Shown here: positions 18,427-27,405 of the stretch, piece after piece
Position numbering within the stretch: the first letter of the stretch is position 1
Layout of the letters: each line of letters begins with the position of its first letter
Assembly (NCBI RefSeq): GCF_009938205.1
Contig: NZ_AP019654.1
Coordinates: 806,001-870,000 of the forward strand
Direction of reading: 5' to 3'
Origin: Vibrio panuliri
Lineage (GTDB): Bacteria; Pseudomonadota; Gammaproteobacteria; Enterobacterales; Vibrionaceae
Length of the DNA stretch: 64,000 nucleotides
The notes under the pieces: model-generated
What the model was told of the DNA's origin: nothing
Database searches by the model: none
Seen by the model: the letters and a program-made list of their open reading frames with translations, nothing else
Translations under genes and position numbers: made by a program

Positions 18427-18876
18427 TTACTTTTTCTCTTTGTGTGCGTCAGGGTTGTCCTTGCACGTACCATCACCACATTTACCATATAGGTAAAGGC
18501 TATGGTTAGTCAGAGTGACGTTGTACTTCGCGGCAATTTCACGCTGACGCTCTTCGATTACGTTGTCTGAAAACTCAATCACTTCGCCACAATCTAGGCA
18601 AACTAGGTGGTCGTGGTGATGTTGAGTTGACAGTTCAAATACCGACTTGCCACCTTCAAAATGGTGACGAGTGACAATACCTGCATCATCAAATTGGTTC
18701 AAAACGCGATAAACTGTCGCAAGGCCGATTTCTTCACCTAGGTCGATCAGTTTTTTGTACAAATCTTCAGCACTGATGTGTTGGCAGTCAGGTTGCTGTA
18801 ATACTTCTAAAATTTTCAGCCTAGGTAAGGTTACCTTAAGACCAGCATCCTTAAGCGCTTGATTATTGTCTGACAT
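18427..18876 (-). CDS. fur: Ferric uptake regulator Fur
   Basis: Fur is the iron-dependent repressor of siderophore and iron-transport genes. The 149-residue protein has the winged helix at residues 1-80 (GLATVYRVLNQFDDAGIV at 51-68). The metal site HHHDH is at 86-90, CxxC at 93-96 (CLDC), and a second cysteine pair is at 133 and 138. I chose the ATG at 18874-18876, preceded by GGGAAAG. The in-frame start 54 bases upstream would add 18 residues unlike the family. fldA lies 760 bases away on the same strand, with a DUF4442 gene on the other strand between them. In E. coli fldA and fur are directly linked. Confidence 0.96.
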   Translation of the reverse strand: MSDNNQALKDAGLKVTLPRLKILEVLQQPDCQHISAEDLYKKLIDLGEEIGLATVYRVLNQFDDAGIVTRHHFEGGKSVFELSTQHHHDHLVCLDCGEVIEFSDNVIEERQREIAAKYNVTLTNHSLYLYGKCGDGTCKDNPDAHKEKK

Positions 18877-19077
18877 ATACTTTCCCGTTGATGATCTGCA
18901 GTGTTTAACAGAATTCAATATTCCTACCATTATAGGGCAGGTTAGCTTAACAATAAACCACGAAGTTCAAGGGGTTACTTATATTTTTTCTAAAGTTGTG
19001 TGGTGTCACGGATAAAACTGGTCTGATTAGTTACAATTCATTAACGTTTATTTGTGGTTGCACGGAAGCTATCATCA

Positions 19078-19590
19078 ATGAGTTCTTTATTTTCAAAGGT
19101 TTACAAGCCAGGCATGGTTCGATTTGCATTGAATTCTTGGCCGCCATTTTGGGGAAGTGGGATAAAAATTGTTTCAATTAGCGAGGATTTTCGTCAGGTA
19201 AAAGTAAAGTTAAAGTTGCGGTGGTGGAACAAAAACGCCAACCGAACTCAGTATGGCGGCAGTATATTTTCTCTAACTGACCCTATTTACGCGTTAATGT
19301 TAATGGGGATTTTGGGTGAGGAATATTACGTCTGGGATAAAGAAGCGAGTATCAACTTTATTAAGCCTGGAAAAGGCGATTTGTTCGCTGATTTTGAACT
19401 TCACGCTGGGCAATTGGATGAGATTTACCAGCAGACAGCGTTGGGGGACAAGAGTTTTCCTGAGTTTATCGTCCATGTTAAAGATACCCATGGAGAGGTC
19501 GTGGCAGAAGTGCAGCGCAAGTTATATGTGCGCAAAAAGCCAAAATATCGACAAGTGGCTGAGTCTCAAGTTGAGCTGTCGTCGGACTAG
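19078..19590 (+). CDS. DUF4442 hot-dog-fold protein
   Basis: The 170-residue product (from ATG 19078, MSSLFSKVYKPG) resembles the DUF4442 family, which has the hot-dog fold of acyl-CoA thioesterases. Segments such as NRTQYGGSIFSLTDPIYALM at about residues 56-75 sit where this fold places its central helix. The C-terminal half runs in long beta strands (AEVQRKLYVRKK). The catalytic role is not known. A GTG at 19054 is in frame but GGAAG precedes the ATG by about 9 bases, so I prefer the ATG. The gene reads against fur and fldA, which flank it on the minus strand. Confidence 0.8.
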   Translation: MSSLFSKVYKPGMVRFALNSWPPFWGSGIKIVSISEDFRQVKVKLKLRWWNKNANRTQYGGSIFSLTDPIYALMLMGILGEEYYVWDKEASINFIKPGKGDLFADFELHAGQLDEIYQQTALGDKSFPEFIVHVKDTHGEVVAEVQRKLYVRKKPKYRQVAESQVELSSD

Positions 19591-19609
19591 TCAGAAAATT
19601 CAGATTAAA

Positions 19610-19634
19610 AAAAACCTCCCAGTGGGAGGTTTCT
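19610..19634. terminator. Shared terminator between the DUF4442 gene and fldA
   Basis: AAACCTCCC / GGGAGGTTT with a 3-base loop lies between two convergent stops. The stronger T run is on the minus strand (complement of 19606-19614), serving fldA. Confidence 0.9.
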
Positions 19635-19639
19635 TGAAA

Positions 19640-20173
19640 TTAGCCTTCTAGCTCAGCTAGGCACATTTCATCATAAATCTGCTTACACCAGTTTTTCACG
19701 CGCTCTTCGGTCAACTCTGGTTGGCGATCTTCATCGATACATAGACCAACGAACAGGCTGTCGTCGCCCTCTACTAGACCTTTAGAAGCTTCGAACTCGT
19801 AGCTTTCAGTAGACGTGTGGCCAAGGATTGTACCGCCTTTAGACTCTACGATATCACGCACTGTGCCCATTGCGTCACAGAAGTACTCTGCGTAGTCTTC
19901 TTGGTCACCACAACCGAAGATCGCAACAAGCTTAGTAGAGAAGTCAACTTGCTCAAGTTCAGGGAAGAAGTCATCCCAATCACACTGCGCTTCACCATAG
20001 TACCAAGTTGGGATACCTAGAAGCAGAAGATCGAAGTTATCGATGTCTTCTTTGCTGCTTTTTGCAATGTCTTGAACGTGAACTAGTTGTTTGCCTAGTT
20101 CTTTTTGAATCATCTTTGCAACAGCTTCAGTGTTACCTGTGTCGCTACCAAAGAAGATACCTACACTTGCCAT
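19640..20173 (-). CDS. fldA: Flavodoxin FldA
   Basis: FldA is a low-potential FMN electron carrier in the cytosol, feeding reductive enzymes of isoprenoid, biotin and methionine metabolism. The FMN phosphate loop GSDTGNTEAVAK is at residues 9-20. The two FMN-stacking loops are at about 55-65 (GIPTWYYGEAQCDW) and 88-100 (GCGDQEDYAEYF). The length of 177 matches long-chain flavodoxins. It follows the DUF2788 gene after 47 bases on the same strand and probably shares its transcript. Confidence 0.96.
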   Translation of the reverse strand: MASVGIFFGSDTGNTEAVAKMIQKELGKQLVHVQDIAKSSKEDIDNFDLLLLGIPTWYYGEAQCDWDDFFPELEQVDFSTKLVAIFGCGDQEDYAEYFCDAMGTVRDIVESKGGTILGHTSTESYEFEASKGLVEGDDSLFVGLCIDEDRQPELTEERVKNWCKQIYDEMCLAELEG

Positions 20174-20220
20174 AGATTCGTTACCTTTAATATTGTCTAC
20201 TTACTAGCATCTAAAGTGGA

Positions 20221-20442
20221 TTAGCCTAAACCGGTTCCTTCCCAACTCAACTGAATCAGCCCTTTGGCGACAAAACCAGCGCAGCCGAGAAACAGCACCA
20301 ACCATACTATTCTACGACCAAAAGGAGGAACATTACCTGCGTGAAGTACGTCTTTGATTGCCATACCGATCAAAAAGAAGATCGAGGCAAACAGTAGATC
20401 AAGACCAATAGACTCAAGCATGTTCATGTAGTCGTAAAGCAT
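20221..20442 (-). CDS. DUF2788 small membrane protein
   Basis: The product has 73 residues and two hydrophobic helices (about 12-32 and 43-64), separated by a short basic loop GNVPPFGRR. It ends in WEGTGLG. From memory this is the DUF2788 family, found in Vibrio and Shewanella between ybfF and fldA; no function is known. It sits in a row ybfF, DUF2788, fldA on the minus strand, with gaps of 84 and 47 bases. Confidence 0.82.
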   Translation of the reverse strand: MLYDYMNMLESIGLDLLFASIFFLIGMAIKDVLHAGNVPPFGRRIVWLVLFLGCAGFVAKGLIQLSWEGTGLG

Positions 20443-20526
20443 GATATCCCTTTATGCTAATTTACTTGCGCTGCACTATACCACTGTTATCAGTCAAAGT
20501 TAATGTGGAAGCTTCTCACTTTATAC

Positions 20527-21291
20527 TTATCCAATAAATTTACGAATGATTCGCAATACTTCCTCAGGTTTTTCTGCATGTAACCAGTGCCCAGTGTTGG
20601 CAATGATATGGGCTTTCGCTTGTGAAAACTGCGCTTGAATATCGCGTTGGTGCTCGGCTTGTAAATAGTCGGAATTCGCCCCTTTGATAAATAGGGTTGG
20701 GGTGCTGATCTGTTGGATCGGCTGCCAACTCATAATGTGGCGGTAGTTGTTCCAGAGGTTTTCAACACTAAAACGCCAAGCGAGGTGATTGTCGTTCTTG
20801 TACAGTGATTTGCTCAGAAACTGGCGCACGCCTTCAAGTTCAATGTGCTGTGCAAGAATCTCTAATGCTTGCTTGCGGCTTTCTGGCTTGGCGGAATTGA
20901 CCGCTTGTAAACCCGCAAACACATTGTCATGACGTTGTACTTGATAATCGACTGGCGCCATATCGAGTACAAGCAGTTGCTGCACTTGTGTTTCCAGTAG
21001 CTCTGCGACTTTGATCGCGACTTTGCCGCCCATCGAATGACCGATTAGGGTAGAACGCTCAATGTTAAGATGTTGGAGTAACGCTTTGACATCTTCTGCT
21101 TGCGCTTGATAGGTGTGCAGTTCGTGGTGGAAAGAAAGACCATGGTTACGCAAGTCGATACTAAGCACTTGATGATCTTGCTTTAAATTGCGCGCAAGTA
21201 AGCCAAGGTTATCGAGATTACCAAACAATCCGTGGATCAAGACAATGGTGTGACCCTCACCTTCGAGTTTGTAGTTGAGCAGTTGTGACAT
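20527..21291 (-). CDS. ybfF: Alpha/beta-hydrolase esterase YbfF
   Basis: The 254-residue cytosolic alpha/beta hydrolase has the oxyanion segment IVLIHGLFGN at about residues 16-25. The nucleophile elbow is GHSMGG at about 84-89, and the catalytic histidine is near the end in NTGHWLHAEKP. E. coli YbfF is a thioesterase/esterase active on acyl-CoA and short esters. It reads away from seqA, the same divergent pair as in E. coli. Confidence 0.92.
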   Translation of the reverse strand: MSQLLNYKLEGEGHTIVLIHGLFGNLDNLGLLARNLKQDHQVLSIDLRNHGLSFHHELHTYQAQAEDVKALLQHLNIERSTLIGHSMGGKVAIKVAELLETQVQQLLVLDMAPVDYQVQRHDNVFAGLQAVNSAKPESRKQALEILAQHIELEGVRQFLSKSLYKNDNHLAWRFSVENLWNNYRHIMSWQPIQQISTPTLFIKGANSDYLQAEHQRDIQAQFSQAKAHIIANTGHWLHAEKPEEVLRIIRKFIG

Positions 21292-21384
21292 TTTATCTTA
21301 TTCGTGACTGGTTTAACGTAGAGTCTGAGAGAAGATCTCGCTATAATCGCCAAAGAGTTTAAACATAGAGATTGTGAAAAGCGA

Positions 21385-21924
21385 ATGAAAACAATTGAGG
21401 TTGATGAGGATCTATACCGTTACATCGCAAGTCAGACCCAACACATTGGTGAGAGTGCTTCGGATATTTTGCGCCGTTTGTTGAATGTTGATGGTGATGC
21501 TCAAGTTGAGACACCACTGACAATGAAGGCACCGCAAGGTCTTGTGGTAAGCAAAGATGCGGTAAAAGATGTGCAGGTAGATTGCGTAAAAGAAATGCGT
21601 TCTCTATTAATCTCTGATGAGTTTGCGGGTCTTAAGAAAGCGATTGATCGTTTTATGATGGTATTGTCGACGTTACACCGCCTCGATCCTGATGGTTTCT
21701 CAGAAGCGACTCAAGTTAAAGGTCGTAAACGTGTCTACTTTGCAGACAACGAGCAAACCTTGCTGGCAAACGGTAATACAACAAAACCAAAAGCGATCCC
21801 AGCTTCGCCGTTTTGGGTTATCACGAATAATAATACCAGCCGCAAGCGACAAATGGTTGAGCAACTAATGTCGCGCATGAGCTTCCCAGCTGATTTGATT
21901 GAGAAAGTGGCGAACTCAATCTAA
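21385..21924 (+). CDS. seqA: Negative modulator of replication initiation SeqA
   Basis: SeqA binds hemimethylated GATC sites behind the fork and delays re-initiation at oriC. The N-terminal oligomerisation part (MKTIEVDEDLYRYIASQTQ...ILRRLL) is at residues 1-35. A variable linker follows, then the C-terminal DNA-binding domain with NNNTSRKRQMVEQLM near 150 and SFPADLIEKVANSI at the end. The length is 179, against 181 in E. coli. Presence of SeqA implies Dam methylation. pgm follows after a hairpin, as in E. coli. Confidence 0.96.
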   Translation: MKTIEVDEDLYRYIASQTQHIGESASDILRRLLNVDGDAQVETPLTMKAPQGLVVSKDAVKDVQVDCVKEMRSLLISDEFAGLKKAIDRFMMVLSTLHRLDPDGFSEATQVKGRKRVYFADNEQTLLANGNTTKPKAIPASPFWVITNNNTSRKRQMVEQLMSRMSFPADLIEKVANSI

Positions 21925-21937
21925 ACACTAAATTTTT

Positions 21938-21977
21938 AGCCTCATAATGACCGACGAGTTTTATGAGGCTTTTTTTT
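21938..21977 (+). terminator. Terminator between seqA and pgm
   Basis: AGCCTCATAA / TTATGAGGCT around a 13-base loop, followed by TTTTTTTT. It lies 14 bases after seqA and 31 bases before pgm, so pgm is expressed by readthrough or its own promoter. Confidence 0.85.
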
Positions 21978-22007
21978 ATGGCTTGTTAATTTAGAAAGGA
22001 TGTCAAA

Positions 22008-23654
22008 ATGGCTATGCACCCAAGAGCTGGGCAAAAAGCTCAGCAACAGGATTTGCACAATATTCCGGCGTTAGTATCGAACTACTTCCTCCTCCAACCA
22101 GACCCAACCAACCCAGCACATAAAGTCGAATTTGGCACTTCAGGTCATCGCGGAACGGCGGACAAAGCGACCTTTAACCAAAATCATATTCTGGCTATTG
22201 CTCAAGCGATTGCTGAGGTGCGTGCGGAACAAGGGACCACTGGTCCACTTTTTATCGGTAAAGATACACACGCACTGTCGGAACCGGCTTTCTCAAGTGT
22301 TGTCGAGGTACTTATCGCAAATGGTATCGAAGTGATTGTTCAACAGGACAATGGCTACACTCCGACACCAGGTATTTCGCATGCAATTTTGACCTATAAC
22401 CGCGTTCACCAAGATAAAGCGGATGGTATTGTGATTACTCCATCACATAACCCACCGCAAGATGGCGGCATCAAATATAACCCCCCTCATGGTGGACCTG
22501 CGGAAGATGCGCTAACTAAAGCGATAGAAAATCGTGCGAATGCATTGATTGCTGAAGAGTTGCAGGGCGTGAAACGCATGTCATTGGCGGCAGCCAAAGC
22601 TTCGCCGCTATTCCAGCAACTCGATTTGGTTAAGCCGTATATTGATGATTTGGTGAATGTTATCGATATGGCGGCTATTCAAAAGGCAGATCTCAAAATT
22701 GGCGTTGACCCATTGGGTGGCAGTGGTATTGATTACTGGCGCCAAATTGGTCAGGCATACAATCTGAACCTGACTCTGGTTAGTGAGGCGATTGATCCAA
22801 GTTTCCAATTTATGTCGTTGGATAAAGACGGTGTGGTGCGTATGGATTGTTCTTCACCATACGCGATGGCTGGATTATTAGCGCTTAAAGATGAGTATGA
22901 CTTGGCGTTTGGTAATGATCCGGATTACGATCGCCACGGTATTGTGACGCCTAAAGGTTTGATGAATCCTAACCATTTCCTAGCGGTGTGTATTGATTAC
23001 TTATACCGTCATCGTCAAGGGTGGGGCAAAGACGTTGCTGTTGGTAAAACACTGGTTTCAAGTGCTTTGATTGACCGCGTTGTTGCTGATCTAGGCCGCG
23101 AGTTATGCGAAGTGCCAGTAGGTTTTAAGTGGTTTGTTGATGGTCTTTACGCGGGCAAATTTGGCTTTGGTGGTGAAGAGAGCGCGGGCGCTTCTTTCCT
23201 ACGTCAAGACGGGACACCTTGGTCAACGGACAAAGATGGCATCATACTATGTTTGCTCGCTGCAGAGATCACGGCGGTAACGGGTAAAAATCCTCAAGAT
23301 TACTATGAGGAGTTGGCTGCCAAGCACGGTGAGTCTCAATACAACCGTATTCAAGCTGTGGCGAATGGTCCTCAGAAAGATGTGTTGAAGAAGCTTAGCC
23401 CTGAAATGGTTGCGGCAGAAACACTTGCTGGAGATGCAATTACGGCGCGTTTAACACATGCGCCTGGTAATGGCGCAGCGATTGGCGGTCTGAAAGTGAC
23501 GACTGAAAATGGCTGGTTTGCGGCACGTCCATCTGGTACTGAAGATATCTATAAAATCTACTGCGAGAGTTTTAAAGGTGAAGAGCACCTAAAACAGATC
23601 GAAGCAGAAGCACAAGAGATCGTAAACCAAGTGTTTAAAGACGCTGGCTTGTAA
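22008..23654 (+). CDS. pgm: Phosphoglucomutase Pgm
   Basis: Pgm interconverts glucose-1-phosphate and glucose-6-phosphate, supplying UDP-glucose and glycogen. The phosphoserine loop [15 protein letters not shown] is near residues 144-158. The metal loop [10 protein letters not shown] is near 302, the sugar loop GGEESAGAS near 390, and the phosphate loop [12 protein letters not shown] near 507. The length of 548 matches E. coli Pgm. AAGGATG precedes the ATG by 5 bases. Confidence 0.97.
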   Translation: MAMHPRAGQKAQQQDLHNIPALVSNYFLLQPDPTNPAHKVEFGTSGHRGTADKATFNQNHILAIAQAIAEVRAEQGTTGPLFIGKDTHALSEPAFSSVVEVLIANGIEVIVQQDNGYTPTPGISHAILTYNRVHQDKADGIVITPSHNPPQDGGIKYNPPHGGPAEDALTKAIENRANALIAEELQGVKRMSLAAAKASPLFQQLDLVKPYIDDLVNVIDMAAIQKADLKIGVDPLGGSGIDYWRQIGQAYNLNLTLVSEAIDPSFQFMSLDKDGVVRMDCSSPYAMAGLLALKDEYDLAFGNDPDYDRHGIVTPKGLMNPNHFLAVCIDYLYRHRQGWGKDVAVGKTLVSSALIDRVVADLGRELCEVPVGFKWFVDGLYAGKFGFGGEESAGASFLRQDGTPWSTDKDGIILCLLAAEITAVTGKNPQDYYEELAAKHGESQYNRIQAVANGPQKDVLKKLSPEMVAAETLAGDAITARLTHAPGNGAAIGGLKVTTENGWFAARPSGTEDIYKIYCESFKGEEHLKQIEAEAQEIVNQVFKDAGL

Positions 23655-23677
23655 TTTTGAGTGCGTTTTTTTTTGAA

Positions 23678-23706
23678 AAGAGCTGACGAAAGTCGGCTCT
23701 TTTTTT
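23678..23706 (+). terminator. Terminator of pgm
   Basis: AGAGCTGAC-GAAA-GTCGGCTCT with one T-G wobble, then TTTTTTT, 25 bases after the stop. Confidence 0.92.
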
Positions 23707-23818
23707 GTGAGGAGTACTCAATAGGAAAGATGGAATGCGCGGCTCTGTCATACTGACGGAAAACCACAATGTTCAATTTCTTGAATCTGTGACTCTATTG
23801 AGCGCACTATTAAACTTT

Positions 23819-23924
23819 GTCATTCCATAGAGCGCATTAGCGCGAGTAGGGAATCTAGCTCTTGAGTTGGTTTGGTGCAGCGTAGTCAAGATCCCCGACT
23901 CGGCTCCGCCTCTCGAGGAGGACA
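23819..23924. repeat. Dispersed palindromic repeat, one copy
   Basis: The copy starts TGTCATTCCATAGAGCGC, continues GCGCGAGTAGGGAATCT and AGATCCCCGACTCGG, and ends GAGGAGGACAG. It has the same order of arms as the copies at 2605 and 2816. The rest of 23707-23984 holds no gene I can support. Confidence 0.88.
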
Positions 23925-23984
23925 GTCAAGGGATTCGAAGTTTACGCGGCGTGGCTCTTTTTCCGTAGTTTAGTCTCGTCAGCA

Positions 23985-24743
23985 CTATGCGTTCTGTTCA
24001 GGCCACGCATCTGGCACTACAAACCAAAACCGTCCGCTGTCGGTTTGCGCATGAATAAACCGTTGTGGATTAGGCTCAACAATCGGGGAATCTGGCAGTT
24101 TACCCGTTGCCCAACGCACCTTGGGAAGAGCATAAAGTGTTTCTTTAATCTGATGGGCCTGAGAATAGTGACACCAATATCCGTTAATTTGGCTTGAGTT
24201 AAGTTTAAAGTCTAAGCAGTGGCTTGGAACAATCTCATGATTGAAGGGGTTGATATACAGCCGACCTTGAAGCAGTAGATGGTGTGAATTGACGTTCAAC
24301 TCTGGGCATTGTTGTTTAAACGCATCGCTTTGTGACATTTGCAATTGGTGATTCACCATATGAGGGAGTTTTAGCTCAAGCTGATCGTGAGCATTTGGTC
24401 CGTACCAATGCCCCTTGTGTAGTAGGTAAAACTTTATCGCCACCTCCCAATGTTCGGTAATATCTTGCGCGAGATTGTGCACGATAAGATCGATGGCACC
24501 TAACGTTCGGCCTTGCTCGGATAGCTGAATTTCTTCCGCTAGTAGCTGATAATGGGGACTGTTAATAAAGGCTTGTGTGCAAAGGTGTTGATAGACAAAA
24601 CCCAAGCGGTAATTGCCATGATACTCAGTGTCGGGGGCGACTGGACTTGGCTTCAACGCGTTTAGATTGGAGCAGAGTTTGCTCTGCTCAATCAAATTAG
24701 GGCTGGTGATTATCCATTGATAAAACTCGTCTAGTTCACTCAT
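23985..24743 (-). CDS. DUF1853 family protein
   Basis: The 252-residue soluble protein has the features I associate with DUF1853. These are an N-terminal LGFVYQHLCTQ helix near residue 48, GAIDLIVHN near 82, and HWEVAIKFYLLH near 98. A core of acidic and basic residues follows, recalling the PD-(D/E)XK nuclease fold (D...E-x-K; here IDLI and EVAIK). Function is unknown. It is convergent with the repeat region and divergent from the Nif3-like gene. Confidence 0.8.
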   Translation of the reverse strand: MSELDEFYQWIITSPNLIEQSKLCSNLNALKPSPVAPDTEYHGNYRLGFVYQHLCTQAFINSPHYQLLAEEIQLSEQGRTLGAIDLIVHNLAQDITEHWEVAIKFYLLHKGHWYGPNAHDQLELKLPHMVNHQLQMSQSDAFKQQCPELNVNSHHLLLQGRLYINPFNHEIVPSHCLDFKLNSSQINGYWCHYSQAHQIKETLYALPKVRWATGKLPDSPIVEPNPQRFIHAQTDSGRFWFVVPDAWPEQNA

Positions 24744-24833
24744 ATCTCGTCACTATCAATTCTATGGGTTTGTTTCGACAATTGCAGACGAAGTTGCTAT
24801 AACGTCGCTAAAGTCAGGATACTGGAAAGTCAG

Positions 24834-25592
24834 ATGAATAATCTACAACTTGAAAAGATACTTAACGAAAAACTCTCGCCACAACTGATCAAAGACTACA
24901 GTCCGAATGGTTTGCAAGTCGAAGGTGGCGAACGGATTAAAAAGATCGTGACTGGCGTGACAGCATCGCAAGCGTTGATCGATAAAGCGGTTGAACTTGG
25001 TGCGGATGCTTTGCTGGTGCATCACGGTTACTTTTGGAAAGGTGAGCCAGAGCCGATTCGTGGCATGAAAGGTAAACGAATCCGTACCCTGATTAAGCAT
25101 GATATTAACCTGTTTGGTTATCATCTACCTTTAGATATCCATCCAGAGCTGGGTAACAATGCTGAACTCGCGCGTTTACTCGAGATTGATGTTGAAGGCG
25201 GTTTAGAAGGGCATCCTCAGTCAGTGGCGATGTATGGTCGTCTAAAACAGCCTGTAACGGGCGTTGAGTTTGCCGCACGTATCGATTCAGTGTTGAATCG
25301 TAAACCGCTGCATATCGCTCCTGAGAGCGCAGATAAGCTAATCGAAACGGTAGGTTGGTGTACTGGTGGTGGTCAAGATTATATTGAGCTTGCGGCACAA
25401 CATGGGCTAGATGCGTTTATTTCCGGTGAGATCTCTGAACGAACCACTTACAGTGCTCGTGAGCTTGATATTCACTACTTTTCTGCTGGGCACCATGCGA
25501 CAGAACGTTATGGCATTAAAGCGCTCGGTGAATGGCTAGCCAGTGAACATGGCTTGGACGTGACCTTTATCGATATCGATAATCCGGTTTAA
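24834..25592 (+). CDS. ybgI: Nif3-like dinuclear metal protein (YbgI type)
   Basis: The product is a 252-residue member of the Nif3/DUF34 family, toroidal hexamers with two metals per subunit. VHHGYFWKG is near residues 62-70, GYHLPLDIHPELGNN near 95-109, and the late metal ligands are in SAGHHATERYG near 216-226. The role is debated: GTP cyclohydrolase type 2 naming is by homology only. The gene overlaps nothing and ends before a repeat-rich interval. Confidence 0.92.
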   Translation: MNNLQLEKILNEKLSPQLIKDYSPNGLQVEGGERIKKIVTGVTASQALIDKAVELGADALLVHHGYFWKGEPEPIRGMKGKRIRTLIKHDINLFGYHLPLDIHPELGNNAELARLLEIDVEGGLEGHPQSVAMYGRLKQPVTGVEFAARIDSVLNRKPLHIAPESADKLIETVGWCTGGGQDYIELAAQHGLDAFISGEISERTTYSARELDIHYFSAGHHATERYGIKALGEWLASEHGLDVTFIDIDNPV

Positions 25593-25728
25593 CGGGGCGG
25601 GTAAAGGGAACGGACTTCATCCTAAGGAAGGCCTCTCTTCGGGAAGCGGGAATGGGCTTTGCCTTATGGAATGCTTTACTCACGGAATATGGTGCAGGCT
25701 TTGTCTTATTTCGTGCTTGGCTTAAGTT

Positions 25729-25925
25729 TGTCATTCCATAGCGCGCGTTAGCGCGAGTAGGGAATCTTGTATTTGGTGAAGTTTAAGATAGATCCCCAAC
25801 TCGCTCGTTCCTCGCTCTTGAGGATGACAAATACAGAAGAGTGGTTCGCTCTTGAGGATGACAAATACAGAAAGGTGGCTCGCTCTTAGGGATGACAAAC
25901 ACAGAGAGTGGCTTGCTCTTAGGGA
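25729..25925. repeat. Dispersed palindromic repeat with tandem copies of its 3' end
   Basis: A full copy (TGTCATTCCATAGCGCGC to GAGGATGACAAA) covers 25729-25832. It is followed by partial copies of the last ~36 bases (GTGG[T/C]TCGCTCTTGAGGATGACAAATACAGA) at about 25841-25873 and 25877-25903. A decayed one runs to 25925. This reads as slippage or unequal recombination acting on the 3' end only. The interval 25593-26060 holds no gene. Confidence 0.85.
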
Positions 25926-26013
25926 CGAAATTGTGGTTTTGTTCTTTAGGATGACAAGCAGTTAGTTGCACCCAAAGAGAAAGGGTTGACGCAATCTCGC
26001 TAACCCTGACAAT

Positions 26014-26055
26014 TTCTCGCTTCTCGCTTCTCGCTTCTCGCTTCTCGCTTCTCGC
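26014..26055. repeat. Heptanucleotide tandem repeat (TTCTCGC)6
   Basis: Six perfect copies of TTCTCGC run from 26014 to 26055 and are followed by TTCC. It is intergenic, just beyond the gltA terminator, so copy-number change would not shift any coding frame. Confidence 0.95.
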
Positions 26056-26058
26056 TTC

Positions 26059-26096
26059 CAAAAAGAAAGGGCTGACGCTTTCATGTCAGCCCTTGG
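26059..26096 (-). terminator. Terminator of gltA
   Basis: The stem AAGGGCTGAC (26067-26076) / GTCAGCCCTT (26085-26094) has an 8-base loop. It is followed on the minus strand by TTCTTTTT. It lies 19 bases beyond the gltA stop. Confidence 0.92.
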
Positions 26097-26115
26097 CTTT
26101 TCTATGCTTTAACGC

Positions 26116-27405
26116 TTATTCGCGCTCATGTAGAGGGCGGAACTCGCGTTGGCTCTCACCAGTGTACAGCTGGCGTGGACGACCGATACGGTTGTCTGGG
26201 TCGCTGTGCATTTCGTTCCAGTGTGCAATCCAACCAATGGTTCGAGACATGGCGAAGATTACCGTGAACATTGAAACCGGAATACCAATCGCTTTCAAAA
26301 TAATGCCAGAGTAGAAGTCGACGTTCGGGTAGAGTTTCTTCTCAACAAAATACTCATCCGATAGTGCGATACGTTCTAGTTCCATCGCAACATCGAGTAG
26401 TGGGTCTTGAATATTCAATTCCGTTAACACTTCATGACAGGCTTCACGCATAACCGTTGCGCGAGGGTCGTAGTTTTTATAAACGCGGTGACCAAAGCCC
26501 ATTAGACGGAATGGGTCATCTTTATCTTTCGCACGCTCAACAAACTCAGGAATCTGATCGACACTGCCGATTTCTTCAAGCATTTTCAGGCAAGCTTCGT
26601 TTGCACCGCCGTGAGCAGGTCCCCAAAGTGATGCGATGCCCGCTGCAATACAGGCAAATGGGTTAGCACCAGAAGAGCCAGCTAGACGCACGGTTGATGT
26701 TGAAGCATTTTGCTCATGGTCTGCGTGTAGCGTGAAGATTTTATCCATCGCACGGGCAACAACAGGGTTCACTTCGTACTCTTCACATGGATTAGCGAAC
26801 ATCATGTGCAGGAAGTTTTCTGCATAGTTTAAGTCGTTACGTGGGTAGATAAATGGCTGACCAATCGAGTATTTGTAACACATTGCAGCCAGCGTCGGCA
26901 TTTTGGAAATAAGACGATAAGCCGCAATTTCACGGTGTACGTCATTATTGATATCAAGTGAATCGTGGTAGAAGGCAGCTAATGCACCGACAACACCACA
27001 CATAACCGCCATTGGATGCGCATCACGGCGGAAGCCATGGAAGAAGCTGGCAATTTGCTCATGCACCATTGTATGGCGAGTTACTGTTGTTTTGAACTTC
27101 TCGTACTGCTCACGAGTTGGGGCTTCACCGTAAAGAAGAATATAACACACTTCCAAATAATCAGCGTTGTTGGCTAATTGGTCGATAGGGAAACCGCGGT
27201 GTAGTAGTACACCTTTGCCGCCATCGATGTAGGTGATTTGAGATTCACAAGATGCAGTGGCAAGAAAACCTGGGTCAAAAGTAAAGTAGCCATTGGCCCC
27301 AAGTTTGCGAACATCAATTACGTCAGGTCCAATAGTACCTTGCATAATTGGCAGTTCGACTGGCGCTTTACCTTCAATATGAAGGGTCGCTTTCTTATCC
27401 GCCAT
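26116..27405 (-). CDS. gltA: Citrate synthase GltA (type II)
   Basis: GltA condenses acetyl-CoA and oxaloacetate to citrate, the entry step of the TCA cycle. The catalytic residues are visible: His in [10 protein letters not shown] (about 266), His in [15 protein letters not shown] (about 307), and Asp in YPNVDFYSG (about 363). The length of 429 and the N-terminal beta domain are those of the NADH-inhibited hexameric type of gammaproteobacteria. GGAG lies 8 bases before the ATG. It is divergent from sdhCDAB across 397 bases, as in E. coli. Confidence 0.97.
   Translation of the reverse strand: MADKKATLHIEGKAPVELPIMQGTIGPDVIDVRKLGANGYFTFDPGFLATASCESQITYIDGGKGVLLHRGFPIDQLANNADYLEVCYILLYGEAPTREQYEKFKTTVTRHTMVHEQIASFFHGFRRDAHPMAVMCGVVGALAAFYHDSLDINNDVHREIAAYRLISKMPTLAAMCYKYSIGQPFIYPRNDLNYAENFLHMMFANPCEEYEVNPVVARAMDKIFTLHADHEQNASTSTVRLAGSSGANPFACIAAGIASLWGPAHGGANEACLKMLEEIGSVDQIPEFVERAKDKDDPFRLMGFGHRVYKNYDPRATVMREACHEVLTELNIQDPLLDVAMELERIALSDEYFVEKKLYPNVDFYSGIILKAIGIPVSMFTVIFAMSRTIGWIAHWNEMHSDPDNRIGRPRQLYTGESQREFRPLHERE

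Noticed and set aside
25783-26061. 92-codon minus-strand frame starting in the heptamer array
   Set aside because: Its start is a translation of the TTCTCGC repeat (EARSEKRE) and the rest is the palindromic repeat. No ribosome site or family match.
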